Assembly: GCA_943330915.2 (NCBI GenBank)
Contig: CALQJO020000026.1
Coordinates: forward strand, 1-42,676
Direction: 5' to 3'
Length of the DNA stretch: 42,676 nucleotides
Origin: Rhodoferax sp. OV413
GTDB taxonomy: Bacteria; Pseudomonadota; Gammaproteobacteria; Pseudomonadales; Pseudohongiellaceae
Below, piece by piece: positions 34,532-42,676 of the stretch. Under the pieces are notes generated by a model. That model worked only from the letters and a program-made list of their open reading frames with translations, was not told the origin of the DNA and did not search any database. Position 1 is the first letter of the stretch; each line of letters opens with the position of its first letter. A program made the translations under genes and the position numbers.

Positions 34532-37288
34532 TTAACGGCTAGTGCTGAGCAATGTGTCAAACAACTTGATTGAGGCCTGAATGACCTGGGCCGATGCCTG
34601 ATAAGCTTGCTGAAAACGGATGAGGTCAGCGGCCTCATGATCCAGATTGACACCGGCAACTTTTGACTTCTGTTCAACTGCATGATCATGAATAATCTGT
34701 GCAGTCTCTTTGTTCATGGATGCGATATCTTTCACGTTACCCACGGTATTGACCATGGTCAGATAATACTGCTGAAGCGTTTGCTGATTGACCAGCTTCT
34801 CGTCACTGACTGCAATCAGCTTTAACAGATTGCGATTATCACTGGCAGCGTTTGCGTTGACCTGCACATTAAAAACATCACCAGTCGCCGGTGAGCGGTC
34901 GAATTTAAGCGACATTCCCGGCAGCGCCACACCGGCCGCGGCATCAAAGCGACGCCTTGCAATCACTAATCCTTGCTGATCTTTCAAGTCGTAATGCAGT
35001 TGGTTGTTGATCATCGAGAATGAAACAACAGCCGGCTTGTTGAGCTCCACGCGCGGATTGGGCATCCCATGGGCAGGCACGTTGATCTGCAGATCAGTCT
35101 GAACGTCTGTTGTTGCCGTGGCGTAAATCAGCAATTTTTCAGCGGCGGCACCACTGCCATAGACCCCCGTATTAAGACCGAGGACCGACAGATCACTGGG
35201 CTTGCCGGTCTGCGCGAAACTAAACTGCACCTGATCGCCGACAAAACGCACAACATTCTTCGAAAGCGCTACACCTGTCGTAGCGTCATTCATCACATTA
35301 CCGCGCTGATCGGTCACCGGCACCGACACAACTGTCGCCAGAACGGCCGGCCGCTGCGCAGTAGCGATCGCTCCGACATTCGTGTTGAACCAGTCGGCAA
35401 CTTTTTGCGCTGATAACGACTCACCGGCATTCAGGGCCAGTGGCCCAGTCAACACCTGGCCATTGATTTTCAAGGCACCGCCGGCAATCAGATTTGTGCC
35501 CCCTGCGGCACCCGTCACGCTCGGAATATCAACTGACTGAGCAAAACCAGTGGCTTTGTGGCCGTAAAAAACTGTGCTTCCGCGGTAGGCAAAACTGCCA
35601 ACCGATGTCTCTTGCCGGTTGCTGTTGATATAGCGACTGTTGGCATCAAACGCAGCTGTGCGCATGGCATCGGTCAAGCCGGTATTCTGGCTCAGATCAG
35701 CGCCCAACAGATGGTTAAAGTCGGCGGTAAAAACTTGCAGTTGAGCATCGCTGCCCACCGCAGGTCTGAAGGACACCACAAACTCTGAAGCCCCTTGCGG
35801 GACCACTAAGGCGGGTCTGACCGAACTCGTCGTGGTGGTCAGCGGCACATTTTTTGATACAAAACTGCTCAGTGCTGGCACTGCCGCCAGGCCGCTGACG
35901 GGTAACTGTCCTCCCGGTATCAAACTGGTCTCGACAGTGCGCTGATTGGTGGTGGCTTGGCCCACATAATATTTTTCGCCAAACGCAAACTGACTGCCAT
36001 CACTGATAGCCAACTTAATTCCATGGGCCGCAGACAGATCGGATTTAACGATGATGGCCTCGCCCCGGAGAGGGGTCTTACCAAACTGTATAGCCAAACC
36101 CACGGACGGTAAGGCCAACGAGTTACCCTCCATCATCGCCACCACAGATTGCGATTTCTTGCTGTCAAGATCGGTGACCTGCCACGTGTTTCCCCCCAAC
36201 CAGGCAATACTCACATTGACTTCTTTTTCAAGCTCTCGGGTCTGCGACACACGCGTGCCTGAGACGGGACTGTTATTGGTGTCGGTCACGTTAAAGCGGC
36301 GCTCCACCTTGAACACATCACCACCTATCTCGTTTCCCAGAGTCAGGCCATCACGGTTCACGTTGTTCACGCGAGTGATAAACGTCGCCGCCATCACTTC
36401 AATCTGCGACATCAGTGGTGCCAGCACGTCTGATCTGAAGCTTGCGAGGCCAGAGACGCTGCCACCCTGTAAATTGAGCAATTGTTTGTTGTCGCCGTAT
36501 TCGTCCAGCACCACCACCTGCGAGCCTGGCCGGTTGGCAACCAGATTAACAGACAGCGCTTTGGAGCGATCACCTGACACCAAGGTCGCTTGCGGTCCGG
36601 AATCTTTCACGCGCACGTCAACTTGTCCGTTGGTCTTTTCAGTGACCTCAGTACCAATAAACGCGGACAGTTCCTTGAGGACTTTGTCACGCTGATCCAG
36701 CACTGCCATCGGCTGCCTTGCCAAGGTACTGTTTTTCTGCAGTTGGCGATTAATATCGGCGAGCTGTGAGGTCAGCACATTGACTTGACTCACAGTGCTC
36801 TCGAGTTCCTGAGCAGACTCATTGTCGAGTTTAGTCAGATTTTGCGCGAAGTCCCTGATTCTGCCAGTCAGAAAGTCAGCCGCAGACAGCAGATCCAGGC
36901 GCATGGGCGTCGAGAACGGCTCGGTGCTTAATTTCTCAGCGATAACAAAAAATTTGTCAAACGCTGGTGCCAAGGCCGTTGACTCTGATGCAATCGAGTC
37001 TACCAATCGGGTGGTGTAGTTGTTCATCGACACATGGCTCGACAGCTGGTTAAGCGCCGTGCTGAGATTACGCTCTACGAATGCATCATAGTTACGCTGG
37101 ATGCTGCCGAGATAGGCCCCGGTCCCAACATAATGAACCCCGTATTCAGACGGGTTATTCTCCAGGCTGATCGCTTCCTGGCGCGAATAACCCTCCGTGT
37201 GCAGGTTAGCGACATTATTACTGACCGTTGCCAACGATTTCTGATACAGCATCGTGGCTGACGCGCCAATTGATAAAATATCGGTCAT
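34532..37288 (-). CDS. flgK: Hook-filament junction protein FlgK, extra long
   Basis: FlgK (HAP1) sits between hook and filament. The N-terminus (LSIGASATMLYQKSLATVSNNVANLHTEGYSRQ) and C-terminus (NLDHEAADLIRFQQAYQASAQVIQASIKLFDTLL) are classic. At 918 residues it is far longer than Salmonella FlgK (about 550). The extra length lies in the middle (about 300-800), in Ser/Thr/Val-rich beta-type sequence expected to be exposed on the junction surface. I saw no frameshift. It overlaps flgJ by four bases (ATGA). Confidence 0.95.
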   Translation of the reverse strand: MTDILSIGASATMLYQKSLATVSNNVANLHTEGYSRQEAISLENNPSEYGVHYVGTGAYLGSIQRNYDAFVERNLSTALNQLSSHVSMNNYTTRLVDSIASESTALAPAFDKFFVIAEKLSTEPFSTPMRLDLLSAADFLTGRIRDFAQNLTKLDNESAQELESTVSQVNVLTSQLADINRQLQKNSTLARQPMAVLDQRDKVLKELSAFIGTEVTEKTNGQVDVRVKDSGPQATLVSGDRSKALSVNLVANRPGSQVVVLDEYGDNKQLLNLQGGSVSGLASFRSDVLAPLMSQIEVMAATFITRVNNVNRDGLTLGNEIGGDVFKVERRFNVTDTNNSPVSGTRVSQTRELEKEVNVSIAWLGGNTWQVTDLDSKKSQSVVAMMEGNSLALPSVGLAIQFGKTPLRGEAIIVKSDLSAAHGIKLAISDGSQFAFGEKYYVGQATTNQRTVETSLIPGGQLPVSGLAAVPALSSFVSKNVPLTTTTSSVRPALVVPQGASEFVVSFRPAVGSDAQLQVFTADFNHLLGADLSQNTGLTDAMRTAAFDANSRYINSNRQETSVGSFAYRGSTVFYGHKATGFAQSVDIPSVTGAAGGTNLIAGGALKINGQVLTGPLALNAGESLSAQKVADWFNTNVGAIATAQRPAVLATVVSVPVTDQRGNVMNDATTGVALSKNVVRFVGDQVQFSFAQTGKPSDLSVLGLNTGVYGSGAAAEKLLIYATATTDVQTDLQINVPAHGMPNPRVELNKPAVVSFSMINNQLHYDLKDQQGLVIARRRFDAAAGVALPGMSLKFDRSPATGDVFNVQVNANAASDNRNLLKLIAVSDEKLVNQQTLQQYYLTMVNTVGNVKDIASMNKETAQIIHDHAVEQKSKVAGVNLDHEAADLIRFQQAYQASAQVIQASIKLFDTLLSTSR

Positions 37289-37608
37289 TTAGGTTGCCGG
37301 GCGCTCATCGTCTCGTCAATCCACTTCCCCAGGCCGAGTGACTGACGCGAGGCGATAAAATGCGAGACTTCGTTTAAAAACATGTCTTCAAAATATTCAG
37401 TCGAATCGTCAGAAAACAGATCGCTTTTCATGGGCTCAGAGGCCTGTTTCATCGACTGCAGCATCATCTGCATAAAGGCGGCCTCAAATTCATTGGCCGC
37501 TTTGCGACCTGCAGAGGCCGAATTGTTAGAAGCAGCATCAGCCCTGAGTTGCTGTAAACCACCGAAGTCATAAAAGCTGCCAACCGTTGAGCCGGACGGA
37601 ATACTCAT
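37285..37608 (-). CDS. flgJ: FlgJ, rod-binding domain only
   Basis: FlgJ is the rod cap. The 107 residues contain only the rod-binding domain (ANEFEAAFMQMMLQSMKQAS, YFEDMFLNEVSHFIASRQSLGLGKWI). Most gammaproteobacterial FlgJ proteins are about 310 residues and carry a C-terminal peptidoglycan hydrolase domain; here that domain is absent and the gene stops cleanly. It shares one base with flgI (TGATG) and overlaps flgK (ATGA), so it is an intact short gene and not a fragment. Another enzyme must open the cell wall for the rod. Confidence 0.92.
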   Translation of the reverse strand: MSIPSGSTVGSFYDFGGLQQLRADAASNNSASAGRKAANEFEAAFMQMMLQSMKQASEPMKSDLFSDDSTEYFEDMFLNEVSHFIASRQSLGLGKWIDETMSARQPK

Positions 37609-38765
37609 CAGATCACCACCAGTTCAGCGCGCAGGCTGCCGGCACGTTTAAGCGCCTCAAGAATTGCAATCAATGATGACGGTGTGACACGGACCTGGTT
37701 TAAAGCATCCACAATCTCCTGAAGCTCCACCCCGTTATCAAACACAAACATGCTGCCGAATTCTTCTTCCACGGACAGATCTGCGTTCTGCACACCAACT
37801 GTTTCACCATCACTGAACGGCTGCGGCTGACTTACCTGATTCAGCGTATCCACCCTGACCGTTAATGTGCCGTGCGACACGGCAGCGGCCGTAACTTTTA
37901 CCGATCGGTTTATGACAGCGGTGCCGGTGCGTGAATTAATCACCACGCGCGCGGTTGGCTCACCGGGTTCAACTTCCATATTTTGCAAATCGCTGATAAA
38001 GCCTATTTTCTGCACGGCATCAGCCGGCACGGTGACGGCCACAGACACAGCATCCAAGGGCATGGCTGTCCCTGCACCGTACAAATTGTTGATGGCCGAG
38101 GAAATACGATGTGTGGTGGAAAAGTCCATATCACGCACGTTAAAAATCACATGGTCAGCCGTCTCGAAGGGCGACTCGATCGCAGCTTCGAGCATGGCAC
38201 CGTTAGGGATACGGGCGGAGGTCGGCACACCAATTTCCAACGTACTGTCTGCGCCCTGCGCGCTGACACCGGTGACGGACAGCGGACCCTGCGCCAGCGC
38301 ATAAACCTGGCCATCGATTCCGCGCAGTTCGGTCATAATCAAGTTACCGCCACGCAAGCTGGTGGCCGTGCCGATGGCGGAAATATTGACATCCAGTCGT
38401 TGGCCGGGCTTTGCAAACGCAGGCACTTCAGCAGTGACCAGTACCGCAGCGACGTTGTCGGTCTGCACCGCCTGGTTTGCATTCTGACGCGCCAGATCAA
38501 CCAGACCATCACCCAGATCAAACTCACTGATCGGGCTATCTACACTGACACCCAGACCGGACAACAACGCTCTCAGACTTTGACCCGTCAGGCGCAGATC
38601 TTTACCGTCACCCGTGCCAGACAAGCCGGCAACAAGACCATACCCAATCAACTGATTACTGCGCACGCCAGCGATGTCTGTCAGATCCTTGATGCGATCG
38701 GCATTCACCGGGCCCGACGTCACCACACCCAGCAGAAAGGCCAGCTTTAATCCGGTTTTAAACAT
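37608..38765 (-). CDS. flgI: Flagellar P-ring protein FlgI
   Basis: FlgI forms the periplasmic P ring around the rod. From ATG 38765 (AGGAG upstream) it has 385 residues, with a signal peptide (about 1-22, ending VNA) and the family start DRIKDLTDIAGVRSNQLIGYGLVAGLSGTGD. Further motifs are PAFAKPGQRLDVNISAIG and VVINSRTGTAVINRSV, with the end LIAILEALKRAGSLRAELVVI. A longer frame to 38789 would overlap flgH and lacks a better ribosome site. Confidence 0.96.
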   Translation of the reverse strand: MFKTGLKLAFLLGVVTSGPVNADRIKDLTDIAGVRSNQLIGYGLVAGLSGTGDGKDLRLTGQSLRALLSGLGVSVDSPISEFDLGDGLVDLARQNANQAVQTDNVAAVLVTAEVPAFAKPGQRLDVNISAIGTATSLRGGNLIMTELRGIDGQVYALAQGPLSVTGVSAQGADSTLEIGVPTSARIPNGAMLEAAIESPFETADHVIFNVRDMDFSTTHRISSAINNLYGAGTAMPLDAVSVAVTVPADAVQKIGFISDLQNMEVEPGEPTARVVINSRTGTAVINRSVKVTAAAVSHGTLTVRVDTLNQVSQPQPFSDGETVGVQNADLSVEEEFGSMFVFDNGVELQEIVDALNQVRVTPSSLIAILEALKRAGSLRAELVVI

Positions 38766-38776
38766 ACAAAAACTCC

Positions 38777-39469
38777 TCAAAATGGCCACAGGCTGAATAG
38801 TGTGCGGATACCGGCGGGTGTCCGCGTTGCCCGGGCCAAATCCCCGGAACCGCTGTAGGAAAATTGTGCATTGGCAATACGCCGCGACAGCACTGTGTTG
38901 TCTGGTTGTATATCTTCCGGACGAATCACACCGCGGACACGAATGACTTCTGTGCCCTCGGTCAGGGTCAGTTGCTTCTCACCCATAATCACCAGGTTGC
39001 CGTTCTGCATCACATCGATCACTACCGCGGAAATTGATCCGGTGAGAGCGGCTGATTGATCCGCTGTGCCGCTGCCGTTTGACGATACCGTCGATCCGGC
39101 AGTCGAAATACCGTCGAAGAAACTGTTGCCGGGCAAAATGGCGTCCGCCTGACCGATACCCAGAATGTTATTGGACGTTTCACGTTCGGCTGTTAAGCCG
39201 GAGGAACGAGAGGCCTGCGCCGACTCGTTAAGCACCACCGTAATGATGTCGCCGATATTGACCTGACCACTGTGATGCAGGCGACTGGACGGGTAAAGTT
39301 TGATGCCGTTATCCATAATGGAGCCCGTGCTGACGCGCGCTGCCGCAAACTGACCCGGATAGACCAATTCAAACTCTGAACCCATCTGATTGTCCTTGGG
39401 CACAGCGGCCGCGCAGGACACCAGCGCCGGGACAATTACACACAATGCAAGATTCTTAAATGACATCAT
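38777..39469 (-). CDS. flgH: Flagellar L-ring lipoprotein FlgH
   Basis: FlgH forms the outer-membrane L ring. The 230 residues have a lipoprotein signal with lipobox LVSC (Cys19), then the family motifs SRLHHSGQVNIGDIITVVLNE, GNLVIMGEKQLTLTEGTEVIRVRGVIRPEDI and NTVLSRRIANAQFSYSG, ending in the typical LFSLWPF. Two adjacent ATG codons (39469, 39466) are possible starts; AGGG lies just upstream. It begins 25 bases after flgG. Confidence 0.96.
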   Translation of the reverse strand: MMSFKNLALCVIVPALVSCAAAVPKDNQMGSEFELVYPGQFAAARVSTGSIMDNGIKLYPSSRLHHSGQVNIGDIITVVLNESAQASRSSGLTAERETSNNILGIGQADAILPGNSFFDGISTAGSTVSSNGSGTADQSAALTGSISAVVIDVMQNGNLVIMGEKQLTLTEGTEVIRVRGVIRPEDIQPDNTVLSRRIANAQFSYSGSGDLARATRTPAGIRTLFSLWPF

Positions 39470-39494
39470 TTTTCCCTGGTGCTATGAATGTGTC

Positions 39495-40280
39495 TTACAG
39501 GTTGTTGTTCAGGAAGCGCAGCATGCCGTCAGCGGCGGAGATTGCCTTCGAGTTGATTTCATACGCACGCTGAGTCTCGATCATATTGACCATCTCTTCC
39601 ACAATGTTGACATTGGAAGCTTCAAGCGAACCCTGCATCAGCATGCCTGCGCCCTGTGCGCCCGGAATGCCGACCACTGCGGTGCCGCTGGCACTGGTCT
39701 CTTGATACAAGTTGCGTCCGATGGGCTGGAGACCCGCGTTATTCACAAAGCGAGACAACTGCAACTGACCAACCTGAACGGCGCCCCCACCATTGGCAAG
39801 CTCTGCTGAGACCGTACCGTCTCGACCGATGGTAATGCTGGCAGCGTCTGCCGGTATGGTAATCGCCGGTATAATTGCCTCACCTGACGACGTTACCAGT
39901 GTGCCCTCGCTGGATAATTTGAGAGACCCGTCGCGTGTATACGCGATTGTGCCATCGGCCTGCTGAACAGACAGAAATCCATCGCCTGCAATCGCAACGT
40001 CCAGCGCATTTTCGGTGGACAGCATGTTGCCCTGGCGATGCATCTTTTCAGTAGACACCACGCGCGTACCTGTACCCAGCATCAAACCGGTGGGATTCTG
40101 AGAATTCACGTCGGCCTGTGCGCCGGCCTGAACAATTCGCTGGTACAGCAAATCTTCAAACATGGCACGGTCTTTTTTGAACCCTGTGGTATTTACGTTT
40201 GCAAGATTGTTGGCAATAACGGTCATGCGCGTTGATTGCGCAGAGAGACCGGTTTTGGCAACCCACATTGAAGCATCCAT
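39495..40280 (-). CDS. flgG: Flagellar distal rod protein FlgG
   Basis: FlgG builds the distal rod. The 261 residues match the family length and motifs: WVAKTGLSAQSTRMTVIANNLANVNTTGFKK, GTRVVSTEKMHRQGNMLSTENALDVAIAGDGFL, and the C-terminal EASNVNIVEEMVNMIETQRAYEINSKAIS. It lies 37 bases after flgF in the minus-strand flagellar operon. Confidence 0.97.
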   Translation of the reverse strand: MDASMWVAKTGLSAQSTRMTVIANNLANVNTTGFKKDRAMFEDLLYQRIVQAGAQADVNSQNPTGLMLGTGTRVVSTEKMHRQGNMLSTENALDVAIAGDGFLSVQQADGTIAYTRDGSLKLSSEGTLVTSSGEAIIPAITIPADAASITIGRDGTVSAELANGGGAVQVGQLQLSRFVNNAGLQPIGRNLYQETSASGTAVVGIPGAQGAGMLMQGSLEASNVNIVEEMVNMIETQRAYEINSKAISAADGMLRFLNNNL

Positions 40281-40317
40281 GATGTTCTACCTATGTCGTC
40301 AAATTAAAAATGAGTGT

Positions 40318-41082
40318 TTAGCGCAACGCAATCATGCGCGCGCCGTCCTGATCGAGTTCTTCAGATTTTTTGATCATCTTCATCTGCATCTCAAAGGAGC
40401 GATAAAGATCGAGCATGTTCACCATCACCTCAACCGGGTTCACGTTACTGCCTTCGAGGGCTCCCACGGCAATGGACACAGGATTTGGACCTGTCTCAAA
40501 ATCACCGCCGGCACCCGCTGCTGTCTGTGTCTCGTACAAACCATCCAGGCGTCGGTACATGGGCGTAGTGCTCGCGTCGCGCAGCATCAGTGAGCCGATC
40601 TGCGCAGGAGCACCTGCCTCCTCGTTGGGGTCTGTTGCATACACGCTGCCATCCGGACCAATATCGATCAGAAAGCCTGTGGGTACAGTCAGTGGCGCAC
40701 CTTCGCCCATCACCACATGACCCGCGCCAGTCACCAATAAACCCGTGGCGCTGACACGCAAGTCTCCGCGCCGGGTAAACGCTACGCTGCCATCTTCGGT
40801 CTGCACACCCAGCACGGTCTGATCATTCATCGCAATATCCGTGTCGTTGCCCGTGTAAGTAACCGGGCCACTTTCCAGCGCAATTCTTTGCGCCGCTGTC
40901 GACAGAATTGGCTGGAATCGTGTGGGCAACCCTGGCCCATCGACATAGGCCGCTTGTGTTGTGGTGGCAGATGCTCTCTTGTAGCCCGTGGTTGACAGGT
41001 TGGCGAGGTCATTGCTCAGCTGCACCCGATTCAGTTCATGACTGGCGGTTGCGCTGAGCGATGTATAAATTAATCTATCCAT
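40318..41082 (-). CDS. flgF: Flagellar proximal rod protein FlgF
   Basis: FlgF forms part of the proximal rod. The 254 residues have the rod-family N-terminus (LIYTSLSATASHELNRVQLSNDLANLSTTGYKR) and central DIAMNDQTVLGVQTEDGSVAFTRRGDLRV. The C-terminus is EGSNVNPVEVMVNMLDLYRSFEMQMKMIKKSEE. Position between flgE and flgG supports FlgF over other rod proteins. Confidence 0.95.
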   Translation of the reverse strand: MDRLIYTSLSATASHELNRVQLSNDLANLSTTGYKRASATTTQAAYVDGPGLPTRFQPILSTAAQRIALESGPVTYTGNDTDIAMNDQTVLGVQTEDGSVAFTRRGDLRVSATGLLVTGAGHVVMGEGAPLTVPTGFLIDIGPDGSVYATDPNEEAGAPAQIGSLMLRDASTTPMYRRLDGLYETQTAAGAGGDFETGPNPVSIAVGALEGSNVNPVEVMVNMLDLYRSFEMQMKMIKKSEELDQDGARMIALR

Positions 41083-41110
41083 TTTTTACCCCGCCCCCAA
41101 CGTTACTGGG

Positions 41111-42676
41111 TTAGCCCCTCAGGTTGATGATTGCCTGTGTCATGGTGTTTGTGGTTTCAATGGCTTTGGCATTGGCCTGGAAGTTACGCTGAGCGGTAAT
41201 CAAATCCACCAACTCCGCTGTCAGGTCAACGTTTGATCGTTCACGCGCACCCGCTCGCAGTGTGCCGAAACCCGCCGCGCCAGGCTCACCAAAAGTGGCA
41301 TCGCCTGATGCAGAACTGGCGTAAAAACTCGAATCGCCGATTTGACGCAAGCCCTGCGGATTAGCAAATTTAGCGGCAATGATCTTGCCCAGGGACTTCT
41401 GCGATCCATTGGAATAGCTCGCAATCACCAAGCCGTCGTCACCGATGTTGACACCCACCAGATCACCTTCCGGTGCGCCGTTCTGATTTTGACTCAGCAC
41501 CGCAAATGGGCTGTTGAACTGTGTGCTTTTACCGTAGTCCAGTGCCACCACGGTGCCGGTGATACTGGCGCTTTCCAGTTTGCTGGTGCCAATTGGTGAC
41601 ACCAATGCGCCACTGGTATCAAACGTCAGCTCCCCCTTGTCGAGGAAAATCGGGCTCCAGTAAGGAATATTGTTATCGTCAAAGTCACCCTTATCCGTTG
41701 ATTCAACCCACTTACCGTCTTTACCTTGCAACGCATAAACCGAACCGCCTGCCACAGTCTCTTGCGACATCTGGATATAGGTAGAGGTTTTGCCAAACAC
41801 GGTATCAATGTTGTCCAATCCCCAATCGGAGCTGCCTGCAATCTGGATAAAGGACTCATCACCCGAGGTTGAGCCGGTAATTTTCAAGGCGCCGCGACTG
41901 TCCTCAAAGTCCACTTTCACACCGGACACTGTTCTGCCAAGGTTGTCTGCCATCAGGTTGATGCGATCCTGCATGTGTTTTGTGAAAGTGCCTATGGAAT
42001 ACTGGCCTGGCTCAAGGCGAATCTGCGATGAAATGCCATTGATAATGACCGTCAGGTTACGATTGGCAGCGGTGACAGAGAAAGATCGTCGCGGATCAAC
42101 ACCCATTTGTTTGCCAAGGAAAATCGGCGGTGTTGAGGCCTGGCCACGCACCGTTGGCAGGTTATTGATCAGCGACGTTTGTGGATTTACCACCAGCCCG
42201 GACGCGGGGATACCCAGCAGCTCGGTTGCCAGTGTAGAGGCTGATGTCAATACTGATACACCGCCCACGGTCTCTCGATTGAGGGTTACATTGATGCTGG
42301 ACAAGTCACCCGTTGTGCCACTGCGCAACAAAAACCTTCCATCCTGATACGTTACCTTGGCACCAAAGCGCTGATCACGGCTGATATTCAAGTCGCTGCC
42401 GTTTGGCAGCACGCCTGGCAACAACAATTCGCTGGGGTCGGTATCACGTGGCTTCATCTGAGCGCCCAGATCTCCAGCGGCCGCTGTGGGCAGCACACCA
42501 AATATGGGATCAGCGCCAGTGCCGGTTGTGCGCTTGATAAAGACATCACCCACAGTGCCACGCTGGGTTATCTTCAGTCCCTGGTTGACGATGTCATACT
42601 CGACTGTGATGTTTTTGAACGCACCGGCCGCGGTATCAGACAGTCCCCTGATATGCTTATTGATCGCGTAGGATAC
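41111..42676 (-). CDS. flgE: Flagellar hook protein FlgE (5' part beyond window)
   Basis: FlgE polymerises into the hook. The frame is open to the window edge: upstream of the GTG at 42553, 41 more codons without a stop read on to 42676 (VSYAINKHIRGLSDTAAGAFKN side), and no start is reached. Thus at least 521 residues exist, longer than the 400 or so of enteric FlgE even though the N-terminus is missing. The C-terminus (ERSNVDLTAELVDLITAQRNFQANAKAIETTNTMTQAIINLRG) is diagnostic. The centre holds long variable beta-rich sequence. It begins the visible flagellar operon, 28 bases before flgF. Confidence 0.93.
   Translation of the reverse strand, partial: VSYAINKHIRGLSDTAAGAFKNITVEYDIVNQGLKITQRGTVGDVFIKRTTGTGADPIFGVLPTAAAGDLGAQMKPRDTDPSELLLPGVLPNGSDLNISRDQRFGAKVTYQDGRFLLRSGTTGDLSSINVTLNRETVGGVSVLTSASTLATELLGIPASGLVVNPQTSLINNLPTVRGQASTPPIFLGKQMGVDPRRSFSVTAANRNLTVIINGISSQIRLEPGQYSIGTFTKHMQDRINLMADNLGRTVSGVKVDFEDSRGALKITGSTSGDESFIQIAGSSDWGLDNIDTVFGKTSTYIQMSQETVAGGSVYALQGKDGKWVESTDKGDFDDNNIPYWSPIFLDKGELTFDTSGALVSPIGTSKLESASITGTVVALDYGKSTQFNSPFAVLSQNQNGAPEGDLVGVNIGDDGLVIASYSNGSQKSLGKIIAAKFANPQGLRQIGDSSFYASSASGDATFGEPGAAGFGTLRAGARERSNVDLTAELVDLITAQRNFQANAKAIETTNTMTQAIINLRG

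Noticed and set aside
38766-38789. Upstream extension of flgI by eight codons.
   Set aside because: It would overlap flgH and break the signal peptide; ATG 38765 has AGGAG at a good distance.
1-42676. CRISPR arrays, tRNA genes, insertion sequences, prophage or integrative elements.
   Set aside because: No regularly spaced repeats, tRNA cloverleaf, transposase, integrase or terminal inverted repeats were seen on reading through both strands.

Overview
The window reads as a chromosomal segment of a motile, probably marine or aquatic gammaproteobacterium. Three things point there. The housekeeping block (typA, thiI remnant, glnA, ntrBC, trmL, secB, rhodanese, gpmI, envC, ctpA, yibQ, hisFAHB) follows, as far as I recall, the order of the Pseudomonas chromosome. 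The proteins are closest by eye to Pseudomonas, Escherichia and Vibrio family members. The stator proteins are of the PomA/PomB (sodium-type) class. I cannot name the genus. I saw no tRNA, rRNA, CRISPR array, insertion sequence or prophage.

Layout. 24-2419: typA and a decayed, internally deleted thiI on the minus strand. 2420-7028: a nitrogen-control block. It has a textbook enhancer region (NtrC site, IHF site, sigma-54 promoter), then glnA, a terminator, a second NtrC site and ntrB-ntrC. 7155-10549: a Gld-like ABC exporter (ATPase, permease, large auxiliary membrane protein). 10572-12595: a two-component system on the minus strand. 12696-16358: the ABC-F factor YheS, a Deg-type protease and TrmL. 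16369-22870: SecB, a membrane rhodanese, GpmI, the division factor EnvC, CtpA and YibQ. 22854-25768: hisBHAF on the minus strand.

25855-42676 is a motility region, almost all on the minus strand. Read in the direction of transcription it runs flgE (cut by the window end), flgF, flgG, flgH, flgI, flgJ, flgK, flgL, fliD, a 71-residue membrane protein, then pomA and two consecutive pomB paralogues. Next come an unknown two-gene operon with a candidate flagellar sigma-28 promoter, a Sel1-repeat protein and a DUF1566-like lipoprotein (the last two on the plus strand). FlgE-L and FliD form the hook, rings, junctions and cap; PomA/PomB drive rotation.

The most unusual items are four. (1) thiI is reduced to its two ends, with an internal deletion, a frameshift and stop codons. 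(2) Two tandem PomB proteins each carry an additional degenerate copy of the first half of their OmpA-like domain in an elongated linker. (3) An unrecognised membrane coiled-coil protein and its small partner lie between the his operon and the stator genes. (4) FlgJ is a rod-binding-only protein of 107 residues, next to an exceptionally long FlgK of 918 residues. Functions are assigned from family motifs read by eye; no database search was run.
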